Origin: Sulfuricellaceae bacterium
Lineage (GTDB): Bacteria; Pseudomonadota; Gammaproteobacteria; Burkholderiales; UBA9220
DNA length: 5,335 bases
Assembly: GCA_019911985.1 (NCBI GenBank)
Contig: JAIOJO010000013.1
Span: forward strand, 1-5,335
Reading direction: 5' to 3'
Positions within the stretch are counted from its first letter, which is position 1. Each line of letters starts with the position of its first letter. This document shows positions 1-5,100 of this stretch, piece after piece. The notes under the pieces are model-generated. The model did no database searches. It was not told where the DNA came from and was given only the letters and a program-made list of their open reading frames with translations. The translations under genes were made by a program, and so were the position numbers.

Positions 1-34
1 CGATGTATTCACGGCCGCCGGGGTCATGGCTCAT
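1..34 (-). CDS. 5' end of an unidentified gene downstream of the MarR regulator (partial)
   Basis: On the minus strand an ATG at 34-32 opens a frame that stays open to the window edge. It encodes MSHDPGGREYI, eleven residues, too few to assign a family. An AGGA sequence lies about 9 bases upstream of this ATG, a usable ribosome binding site. The gap from the MarR stop codon is 38 bases on the same strand, so co-transcription with the regulator is likely. A second ATG seven bases further in, in another frame, would give MTPAAVNTS; it is worse placed relative to the AGGA, but I cannot exclude it. MarR-type genes are often followed by an efflux or detoxification gene they control, so an export component is a reasonable guess, but nothing in these residues shows it. 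Confidence 0.45.
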   Translation of the reverse strand, partial: MSHDPGGREYI

Positions 35-72
35 GGATTAAGTTCCTGGAATCGCGTATGGGAGGATTGAGG

Positions 73-504
73 TCAACGGGAGGTTAAGTTGTCGCGCATC
101 GCGCTCAGAGCGGAGAGCAGCGTGGCGATCTGTTGCTCGTCGAGGCCCTGCAAGGCATCCGCCCGGATCACCGCAGCGACTTTTTCGATTGCGGCCAGAT
201 GGGACGCGGCACCCGGCTTCAGAAATACCCGATAGGCGCGCCGGTCGGCGGGATCGGGGCGCCGTTCGACCAATCCATTATCCGCCAGCCGGTCGATCAG
301 GCGTGCCAACGTGATGGGCTGCACTTCGAGCAATTCCGCCAGCTCGACTTGGCGGACGCCCTCATGCCGAGACACGTAAATGAGCGCGCGCGCTTGAGCC
401 AGCGTCAAGGAACTGCCCTCCAAGCGCCGCAGGAAAGCCTGCCGCATGAGCCGAGAAACGTCCGCCAGCAGAAAACCGAGACTGTCTTGTTGTTGCAAGC
501 CCAT
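73..504 (-). CDS. MarR/SlyA-family winged-helix transcriptional regulator
   Basis: A complete 143-residue protein, the usual MarR-family length. These regulators are dimeric DNA-binding proteins that usually repress their own and neighbouring genes until a small ligand or oxidant releases them. An N-terminal dimerisation helix (about 7-30) leads into a winged helix-turn-helix. The helix-turn-helix spans about 50-80, with the recognition helix near QPITLARLIDRL (62-73). The wing carries the family hallmark DPADRRAYR (84-92), including D87, R88 and R92. The C-terminal helices (about 99-140) complete the dimer interface. The protein has no cysteine, so thiol-based peroxide sensing of the OhrR kind is ruled out and a ligand-responsive mode is more likely. 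The ATG at 504 is supported by GGTGA (513-509) four bases upstream. The ligand and targets cannot be read from the sequence; the partial downstream gene and the regulator itself are the natural candidates. Confidence 0.93.
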   Translation of the reverse strand: MGLQQQDSLGFLLADVSRLMRQAFLRRLEGSSLTLAQARALIYVSRHEGVRQVELAELLEVQPITLARLIDRLADNGLVERRPDPADRRAYRVFLKPGAASHLAAIEKVAAVIRADALQGLDEQQIATLLSALSAMRDNLTSR

Positions 505-519
505 AAAGTCACCGCAATA

Positions 520-548
520 ATAGTAAGCAGTACTTATGATACCGTCAC
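520..548 (-). promoter_or_regulatory. Probable sigma-70 promoter of the MarR-family gene
   Basis: Reading the minus strand, GTGACG (548-543) is a four-of-six match to the -35 consensus. It is separated by exactly 17 bases from TACTAT (525-520), a good -10. Transcription would start near 513, leaving a very short leader that contains little more than the GGTGA ribosome binding site. An overlapping alternative -10 (TATTAT) lies slightly downstream. The -35 lies inside the 539-553 palindrome, as expected for a repressed promoter. The promoter is inferred from motif and spacing only. Confidence 0.5.
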
Positions 549-553
549 GGTAT
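539..553. promoter_or_regulatory. Perfect 15-base palindrome, probable operator for the MarR-family regulator
   Basis: ATACCGT-C-ACGGTAT is a perfect inverted repeat with seven-base arms around one central base. It lies 35 bases upstream of the regulator's start codon and covers the -35 hexamer of its predicted promoter. MarR-family dimers typically bind palindromes of this size that overlap their own promoter, so an autoregulatory operator is the simplest reading. A second, imperfect palindrome (TAAG-cagta-CTTA, 524-536) sits next to it over the spacer and the edge of the -10, and could be a second half of the site. Confidence 0.55.
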
Positions 554-673
554 TACATCCGTCAAAAATGCGTCGCGCCAGCCTGGCCGCGCATGGCGGA
601 TAGGTTACAGGGCAATGTCTGCAGTGCTTAGCCGTGACAAACAGGAAATTTACAAGAACAATTAGCCCACCCT

Positions 674-698
674 CTTCTTGGGTCAAGCCCACGAGAAG
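674..698. other. Short hairpin over the end of the 46-codon ORF
   Basis: CTTCT-TGGG pairs with CCCA-cg-AGAAG around a five-base loop (TCAAG), giving nine base pairs with a two-base bulge. Neither strand shows a T-run after it, so it does not look like an intrinsic terminator. It may be a leftover of the sequence that gave the neighbouring ORF, or chance. Confidence 0.3.
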
Positions 699-823
699 CT
701 CAGGCCTTGCGTTCCCCCCTTCACTGGCCTCATCGCTGCGGCGATTTTCCCGGCAACGCCAAGGCTGTCTCGCAGCCGATTAACCAAGTCTTTCAATACC
801 TTGAAAGCGCCGCTTAAGATCAT
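683..823 (-). CDS. Doubtful 46-codon ORF, possible gene remnant
   Basis: From an ATG at 823-821 (a GTG directly upstream at 826-824 is also possible), a minus-strand frame of 46 codons runs to a TGA at 685-683. It begins MILSGAFKVLKDLVNRLRDS and ends GLSFSWA. The middle looks protein-like: an amphipathic, charged first half and a Gly/Ala/Lys-rich second half, with roughly two thirds of third codon positions G or C. Against it being a real gene, I see no ribosome binding site, the start lies next to the AT-rich palindrome, and I do not recognise the family. It could be a small protein, the decayed end of a longer gene, or a piece of a dispersed element. A hairpin at 674-698 covers its stop codon. 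Confidence 0.25.
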   Translation of the reverse strand: MILSGAFKVLKDLVNRLRDSLGVAGKIAAAMRPVKGGTQGLSFSWA

Positions 824-824
824 C

Positions 825-848
825 ACATATTCTTATATAACAATATGT
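825..848. promoter_or_regulatory. 24-base AT-rich near-perfect palindrome upstream of mutS
   Basis: The halves ACATATTC-TTAT and ATAA-CAATATGT are reverse complements at 22 of 24 positions; the only mismatch is a symmetric C/C pair (832 and 841). The core TTATATAA (833-840) is itself a perfect palindrome. The element starts 109 bases upstream of the mutS TTG. Possible -10 sequences lie inside it, for example TATAAC (836-841), 16 bases after TTAAGA (814-819). It could therefore be an operator laid over the mutS promoter. A cruciform or an AT-rich DNA-bending site are alternatives. I do not recognise it as a named regulator's consensus. Confidence 0.5.
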
Positions 849-933
849 TACAATCCCAAAAAAGAGCGCGACGATAATTTTCGGCATCCATTCGCGCTTA
901 CCCAACGGAATTATTCGATTTCAGCCGCTTATT

Positions 934-3486
934 TTGAACCCGACAAGCCCGCAACATACCCCGATGATGCAGCAGTACCTGCGCATCAAGGCGGAACACC
1001 CCGACATGCTGCTGTTCTACCGCATGGGGGATTTCTATGAATTGTTCTTCGAGGACGCGGAACGGGCGGCGCAGTTGTTGGGCATTACGCTGACGCGGCG
1101 CGGCGCTTCGGCGGGCGAGCCGATCAAGATGGCGGGGGTGCCTTATCATGCCGCCGAGCAATATCTCGCCAAGCTGGTCAAACTGGGGGAGTCCGTCGCC
1201 ATCTGCGAGCAGATAGGCGATCCGGCCGCCAGCAAGGGTCCGGTGGAGCGGCAGGTGGCGCGCATCGTCACGCCGGGAACGCTGACCGACAGCGCGTTGC
1301 TCGACGAAAAACGCGACAGCCTGTTGTTGGCAGTCAACCCGCTCGACAAGCAGATCGGCCTGGCTTGGCTCAACTTGGCGAACGGCGACTTTGTCGTTTC
1401 CGAAATTCCGGCGGAACGGCTGGAATCCGCGCTGGAGCGGCTGAAGCCCGCCGAAGTGCTGCTCCCCGACGATTTTAGCCTCAACTTGGCCGCCGCCTTG
1501 AAACACCTGGCTTCCTGGCAATTCGACCAGGATAGCGCGCGGCAAAACCTCTGCCGCCAGTTTTCCACCCACGATCTCGCCGGATTCGGCTGCGACGGAC
1601 TGGCGCCGGCCATCGGCGCGGCAGGCGCCTTGCTGAATTATGTCGGCAACACCCAGCGCTCCGCTCTGCCGCACCTGCGGGGTTTGCGGGTCGAACAGGA
1701 AAACGCTTACCTGCGGCTGGACGGCGCCACCCGGCGCAACCTGGAACTGACCGAAACCATACGCGGCGAGGCTTCGCCCACCTTGCTGTCGCTGCTGGAC
1801 GTATGCGCCACCGCCATGGGATCGCGCTGGCTGCGCCACGCGCTGCATCACCCCTTGCGCGATCACGCCGCCTTGCGCGCCCGGCTGGAGGCCGTTGCCA
1901 CTTTGGCGGGAAGCGGCGGCAACGCGCCCCATGGCGAAATCCACCGGATTTTGCGCCACTTCGCCGACATCGAGCGGATTGCCGGACGGGTCGCGCTCAA
2001 GTCCGCGCGCCCCCGCGACCTGTCCGGCCTGCGCGACAGCCTAAAGTCGCTGCCGGCCGTGCGGGCGATCGTCGCCGAACTGGGCATGACGCAGTGCGCC
2101 GCCAGCCTGGCGCCGCAGACTGCCGTGGTGGATCTGCTGCAAGCCTCGCTGCGGGAAGAGCCGAGCAGCGTGCTGCGCGAGGGTGGCGTGATCGCCGACG
2201 GTTTCGACGCGGAACTGGACGAACTGCGCGCTATCCAAAACGACTGCGGCGAGTTCCTGTTGCGCCTCGAAGCCCAGGAGCGGGAGCGCAGCGGCATCGC
2301 CACGTTGCGGGTGGAATACAATAAAGTCCACGGCTTCTACATAGAGGTTTCGCGCGCCCAGGCCGACAAGGTGCCGGAGGATTACCGCCGCCGCCAGACG
2401 CTGAAAAACGCCGAGCGCTTCATCACGCCGGAGTTGAAGGCTTTCGAGGACAAGGCGCTATCGGCGGGCGAGCGCGCGCTGGGCCGAGAAAAAGGGCTCT
2501 ATGAGCAGGTATTGGAAGCGCTGCTGGCGCACTTGGCGGCATTACAGCAAACAGCCCGCGCCATTGCCGAACTGGATGCCCTCGCAGCCCTGGCCGAACG
2601 TGCCGCGACGCTGAACTGGTCGATGCCGGAGTTCACCGCGGAGGCGGTGTTGGACATCGCCGGCGGACGGCATCCGGTGGTGGAACAACAGATACGCGGC
2701 AGCGCCAGCTTTATCGCCAACGACACGCGGCTGTCGGCGTCACGCCGCATGCTGCTGATCACCGGCCCGAACATGGGCGGAAAATCGACCTATATGCGGC
2801 AGACGGCGCTGATCGCGCTGCTCGCCCACTGCGGCTCCTTCGTCCCGGCGGATAGCGCCCGGCTCGGCCCCATCGACCAAATCTTCACGCGCATCGGCGC
2901 GTCCGACGACTTGGCGGGTGGGCGCTCCACCTTCATGGTGGAAATGACCGAGACCGCCAATATCCTGCACAATGCCACCGAGCACAGCCTGGTGCTGCTC
3001 GACGAAATCGGCCGCGGCACCTCCACCTTCGACGGCCTGGCGCTGGCCTATGCCTGCGCCCGCCAATTGATGGAAAAGAACCGATCCTTCACCCTTTTCG
3101 CCACCCATTATTTCGAACTCACCCACCTCGCCCAGGAATTCCGCCAAATCGCCAACGTCCACGTGACGGCGGTCGAGCACCGCGACCGCATCGTGTTCCT
3201 GCACAGCGTGCAGGACGGCCCTGCCAGCCAGAGCTACGGCCTGCAAGTGGCGGCCCTCGCGGGTGTACCCAATAGCGTGATTCAACTGGCGCGAAAACGG
3301 TTGGTGCAACTGGAACAACAGGCGGTGGAGCACGGCAGGCAGGGCGACTTGTTTAGCGCCGCTACCATAACGGAAGAACCGGAAGAACATCCGGTCGTAA
3401 CGGAATTACGCGGCTTGGAGGTAGACGACATCAGTCCCCGCGCCGCGCTGGAACTGATTTACCGGCTGAAAAAAAGCCTAGCCTAA
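934..3486 (+). CDS. mutS: DNA mismatch repair ATPase MutS
   Basis: A full-length 850-residue MutS (E. coli 853), the protein that recognises mismatches and small loops and recruits MutL. The N-terminal mismatch-reading domain carries the Phe-X-Glu motif as F34-Y35-E36. The connector, core lever and clamp domains follow. The C-terminal ATPase has Walker A GPNMGGKST (611-619), the signature serine S665 in GGRSTFM, Walker B D690-E691 in LLDEIGRGTS, and the H-loop H725 in ATHYFEL. QGDLF (803-807) matches the beta-clamp-binding motif. The last residues keep D831 and R836, which align with the E. coli tetramer salt bridge D835/R840. All catalytic residues are present, so it should be active. The start is unusual: TTG at 934 is the only ATG/GTG/TTG-type codon between the in-frame stop at 838-840 and the conserved HTPMMQQY segment, and no Shine-Dalgarno is visible. 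ATG at 964 would cut off conserved HTP. mutS stands alone on its strand here. Confidence 0.98.
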   Translation: MNPTSPQHTPMMQQYLRIKAEHPDMLLFYRMGDFYELFFEDAERAAQLLGITLTRRGASAGEPIKMAGVPYHAAEQYLAKLVKLGESVAICEQIGDPAASKGPVERQVARIVTPGTLTDSALLDEKRDSLLLAVNPLDKQIGLAWLNLANGDFVVSEIPAERLESALERLKPAEVLLPDDFSLNLAAALKHLASWQFDQDSARQNLCRQFSTHDLAGFGCDGLAPAIGAAGALLNYVGNTQRSALPHLRGLRVEQENAYLRLDGATRRNLELTETIRGEASPTLLSLLDVCATAMGSRWLRHALHHPLRDHAALRARLEAVATLAGSGGNAPHGEIHRILRHFADIERIAGRVALKSARPRDLSGLRDSLKSLPAVRAIVAELGMTQCAASLAPQTAVVDLLQASLREEPSSVLREGGVIADGFDAELDELRAIQNDCGEFLLRLEAQERERSGIATLRVEYNKVHGFYIEVSRAQADKVPEDYRRRQTLKNAERFITPELKAFEDKALSAGERALGREKGLYEQVLEALLAHLAALQQTARAIAELDALAALAERAATLNWSMPEFTAEAVLDIAGGRHPVVEQQIRGSASFIANDTRLSASRRMLLITGPNMGGKSTYMRQTALIALLAHCGSFVPADSARLGPIDQIFTRIGASDDLAGGRSTFMVEMTETANILHNATEHSLVLLDEIGRGTSTFDGLALAYACARQLMEKNRSFTLFATHYFELTHLAQEFRQIANVHVTAVEHRDRIVFLHSVQDGPASQSYGLQVAALAGVPNSVIQLARKRLVQLEQQAVEHGRQGDLFSAATITEEPEEHPVVTELRGLEVDDISPRAALELIYRLKKSLA

Positions 3487-3503
3487 GAGCTTGCCTCAGA
3501 CTA
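3469..3503 (-). terminator. Possible intrinsic terminator of bcp-slyD, inside the mutS 3' end
   Basis: Reading the minus strand after the slyD stop, TAGTCTGAG (3503-3495) can pair with CTC-tt-AGGCTA (3489-3479), with one G-T wobble and a two-base bulge, around a short loop. It is followed after GGC by seven T residues (3475-3469). The stem is not GC-rich, so it may be weak. It lies across the mutS stop codon, so the convergent transcripts would overlap. On the plus strand I see no T-run and therefore no comparable terminator for mutS. Confidence 0.35.
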
Positions 3504-3516
3504 AGCGGGCCGCGCC

Positions 3517-3993
3517 TCAGTGATGGTGGCCATCCGGGCCGTGAACGTGACCGTGGCTTAATTCTTCGGGGCTTGCCACGCGCACTTCGGTCACGGTGCA
3601 GGTAAAACGCAATTTCTGTCCCGCCAAGGGGTGATTCGGGTCCAAAACCGCTTTGCCGTCCGCAATCTCGGTAACGGTATAGATCAGGTGTTCGCCAGCT
3701 TCGCCATTACCCTCGAAACGCATCCCGACTTCCACGTCGCCGGGGAGCGACTCGATCGATTCGAGTTGCACCAATTCGCTGTCGTAGTCGCCGAAAGCGT
3801 CCTGCGGCTCCAAGGACAAATCCAGCGACTCGCCGGCGCCCTTGCCTTCCAGCGCCTGTTCGACGAGCGGGAAAATGCCATCGTAACCGCCGTGCAAATA
3901 ACTCACGGCCTCGCTGCTTTGCTCCAAAACGTTGCCTTTGCTATCGTGCAGCGCAAAGGTAAAAAAAACCACGGTGTCTTTTGCTATTTGCAT
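3517..3993 (-). CDS. slyD: FKBP-type peptidyl-prolyl isomerase, SlyD type
   Basis: A 158-residue cytoplasmic prolyl cis-trans isomerase and folding chaperone of the SlyD group. The FKBP domain is split: the first part (1-73) holds YLHG (32-35) and AFGDYD (66-71, AYGxYD in E. coli SlyD). The inserted chaperone flap follows (about 74-117, including VGMRFEGN). FKBP then resumes with DPNHPLAGQKLRF (118-130). The C-terminus, SHGHVHGPDGHHH, has six histidines in the last twelve residues. That is a short form of the SlyD metal-binding tail, which in E. coli is longer, contains cysteines and supplies nickel to hydrogenase maturation. Nickel binding is likely; a hydrogenase role is not shown here. The ATG overlaps the bcp stop codon by one base (TAATG), and AAGGA (4007-4003) inside bcp lies nine bases upstream, so translation is probably coupled. 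It converges on mutS with 30 bases between the stop codons. Confidence 0.93.
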   Translation of the reverse strand: MQIAKDTVVFFTFALHDSKGNVLEQSSEAVSYLHGGYDGIFPLVEQALEGKGAGESLDLSLEPQDAFGDYDSELVQLESIESLPGDVEVGMRFEGNGEAGEHLIYTVTEIADGKAVLDPNHPLAGQKLRFTCTVTEVRVASPEELSHGHVHGPDGHHH

Positions 3994-4457
3994 TATTCCA
4001 ATTCCTTAATCAGTTTCAGCATTTCGGCGGCATGCCCCTTGGGGCTGACGCCATATAGCGCATGCCGCAGCACGCCCTGCCGATCAATAATAAACGTGGA
4101 GCGGACTATACCCATTTTGCGGATACCGTCCGATTCCTTCTCGCGCCACACATCGTAAGCCATGCAGGCCTCGCCCTCGGTATCGGCCAGCAAACGCACG
4201 GTCAAGCCGTGCTTATCGCGGAATGTCGCATGACTGATACAGTCGTCCCGGCTCACACCCAATACGACGCAACCCAACTTCGCGAACGCCTCATCCAAAT
4301 CGCTCAACTCAAGCGCTTGCAGCGTGCATCCCGGCGTATCGTCCTTGGGATAAAAATACAGCACGACGTGTTTTCCGCGGCAATCGGATAAGCCGAGCAT
4401 TTCCATATCGGCGTCCGGCAAGTTGAAATCCGGAGCCGCTTGTCCAATCTGCAGCAT
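3993..4457 (-). CDS. bcp: Thioredoxin-dependent peroxiredoxin, Bcp/PrxQ type
   Basis: A 154-residue cytoplasmic peroxiredoxin that reduces hydrogen peroxide and organic hydroperoxides. The thioredoxin-like fold shows APDFNLPD near the N-terminus, then YFYPKDDTPGCT with the peroxidatic cysteine C44 and its partner T41. RSTFIIDRQG follows, with R119 as the active-site arginine. In E. coli Bcp a resolving cysteine follows five residues after the peroxidatic one; here that position is L49 (GCTLQALEL). The other cysteines are C26, C63, C73 and C98; C73, in SRDDCISH, is the most plausible alternative, though this is a guess. I chose ATG at 4457 because GGAGG (4467-4463) lies five bases upstream. 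A GTG at 4463 would add two residues but overlaps the ribosome binding site. It is the first gene of a pair with slyD. Confidence 0.95.
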   Translation of the reverse strand: MLQIGQAAPDFNLPDADMEMLGLSDCRGKHVVLYFYPKDDTPGCTLQALELSDLDEAFAKLGCVVLGVSRDDCISHATFRDKHGLTVRLLADTEGEACMAYDVWREKESDGIRKMGIVRSTFIIDRQGVLRHALYGVSPKGHAAEMLKLIKELE

Positions 4458-4462
4458 GTGCA

Positions 4463-4467
4463 CCTCC
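4463..4467 (-). promoter_or_regulatory. Strong ribosome binding site that fixes the bcp start
   Basis: On the minus strand GGGGAGG precedes TGCAC and then ATG (4457-4455), an ideal five-base spacing. The upstream in-frame GTG at 4463-4461 shares its first base with the GGAGG core, so it cannot serve as the start using this site. Confidence 0.8.
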
Positions 4468-4483
4468 CCAAAATTGCCCGCAT

Positions 4484-4512
4484 ATTCTAACCCATTTCCC
4501 TCGGCACGGCAG
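4484..4512 (-). promoter_or_regulatory. Possible promoter of bcp-slyD
   Basis: The minus strand carries TAGAAT (4489-4484), a good -10, about 27 bases upstream of the bcp ATG. The -35 position at 17-base spacing holds only CTGCCG (4512-4507), a three-of-six match. The weak -35 could mean activator dependence or that the real promoter is elsewhere. I saw no recognisable OxyR site. Confidence 0.35.
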
Positions 4513-5006
4513 GCCAGAGGAACAGGAAATAGGCTAGCGATAGACAGCGCCTCGGCAGCAAGCCGTTTAAAAAAACAGAGGCCATTGAAAAATCCATTTC
4601 GGAAACGGCCTAGCGCGGCGAAAAAGAGCCGGTGCCGCTGACAAAAAGGGGCTTGATTGCTTATCGACTCACCAGGCTGGCACGCTATACGCTAAAACTC
4701 AGCATGAAATGCAATCGACATAAATAAAACCTTAGGGCGAGCAATGCGACATCAGCGCGTATCACATTGAAAAACATACCATCACACGCGTCCCAGCGCG
4801 CCCTCGACATGCCAGCCTTCGGACTTAAGGAAATTCACATAAAACATTTCAAACAACGATCGGCCCTCTAGGCTCGGGACGCAATCCAGACTCACAGCCG
4901 TTCCGCACAATATTTCATGTGCTAAAAAACTACACCCTAGTTTCATAAGAAGAAATATTCTTGCAAAAGTGGCTTGCATCCACTAGAAAAAGAAAATAAA
5001 CCTAGT
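4513..5006. other. AT-richer intergenic region between bcp and the lipoprotein gene
   Basis: About 500 bases with no convincing gene. Hand counts give roughly 35-45% GC over much of 4801-5040, against about 65% in a mutS stretch, with a richer patch near 4861-4920. Small inverted repeats occur, for example AGGCC/GGCCT around 4579-4612 and GCGGC/GCCGC around 4617-4639, but none is followed by a T-run. CTAG occurs seven times between 4534 and 5023. I see no tRNA, rRNA or recognised riboswitch. One weak ORF (4782-4979) is listed separately. Confidence 0.6.
4782..4979 (-). CDS. Doubtful 65-codon ORF, no recognised family
   Basis: A minus-strand frame from ATG 4979-4977 to the stop at 4782 encodes 65 residues. 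The N-terminal third is hydrophobic (FARIFLLMKLGCSFLAHEIL), faintly like a membrane or signal segment with three cysteines nearby. The rest is mixed, ending in SEGWHVEGALGRV. No Shine-Dalgarno stands before the start. Base composition is uneven and lower in GC than the neighbouring genes. It could be a small protein, a decayed gene or chance. I do not assign a function. Confidence 0.2.
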   Translation of the reverse strand: MQATFARIFLLMKLGCSFLAHEILCGTAVSLDCVPSLEGRSLFEMFYVNFLKSEGWHVEGALGRV

Positions 5007-5046
5007 TAGAATGCACTACCTAGCCGGAGGTTGCTTAACGTCCGGC
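5007..5046 (+). promoter_or_regulatory. Possible -10 element and 5' leader hairpin of the lipoprotein gene
   Basis: TAGAAT (5007-5012) could be a -10, but the -35 position is poor (TAGAAA, 4984-4989). Just downstream GCCGGA (5023-5028) pairs perfectly with TCCGGC (5041-5046) around a 12-base loop, and the stem can extend with a bulge. It is followed by AAAAAGG and not a T-run, so it is a leader structure, perhaps stabilising the mRNA or limiting ribosome access, and not a terminator. Confidence 0.35.
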
Positions 5047-5062
5047 CTAAAAAGGTTTACTC

Positions 5063-5098
5063 ATGATTGACCATTTTTACTTCTTAAAGGGAAATTAA
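5063..5098 (+). CDS. Possible 11-codon leader peptide before the lipoprotein gene
   Basis: ATG at 5063 opens a frame encoding MIDHFYFLKGN and ending at TAA 5096-5098, two bases before the lipoprotein ATG. AAAAAGG (5050-5056) lies about six bases upstream, a good ribosome binding site. The lipoprotein's own binding site (AAAGGG) lies inside the end of this frame. The layout would allow ribosomes ending the leader to re-initiate on the lipoprotein. The residues show no run of one amino acid of the kind used in attenuators. It may also be a chance ORF. Confidence 0.35.
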   Translation: MIDHFYFLKGN

Positions 5099-5100
5099 CA

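Noticed and set aside
133..603. Plus-strand ORF of 156 codons opposite the MarR gene
   Set aside because: It is the reverse of a clearly conserved regulator and carries no domain of its own.
678..1040. Plus-strand ORF of 120 codons running into mutS
   Set aside because: It overlaps the mutS start by more than 100 bases in another frame, has no ribosome binding site, and its composition changes abruptly partway.
898..1959. Long minus-strand ORF of 353 codons opposite mutS
   Set aside because: It is antisense to the conserved first third of mutS and is Gln/Arg/Gly-rich, typical of a shadow frame in GC-rich coding sequence. It has no recognisable domain.
2740..3390. Minus-strand ORF of 216 codons opposite the MutS ATPase domain
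   Set aside because: It mirrors the codon pattern of the highly conserved ATPase region. Composition and lack of motifs mark it as a shadow.
3631..4158. Plus-strand ORF of 175 codons opposite slyD and bcp
   Set aside because: It spans two well-supported genes on the other strand and changes composition at their junction.
4423..4641. Plus-strand ORF of 72 codons over the bcp promoter
   Set aside because: It begins inside bcp antisense, is rich in Lys/Arg/Ser/Ala without motifs, and lacks a ribosome binding site.
4653..4718. Inverted repeat TTGATTGC / GCAATCGA, possibly ends of a small element
   Set aside because: Only seven of eight bases match across 50 bases, there is no target duplication or ORF between the arms, and a match this short is expected by chance.
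5023..5056. Leader hairpin considered as an intrinsic terminator
   Set aside because: The stem is followed by an A-rich stretch on the plus strand, and no T-run follows it on the minus strand either.
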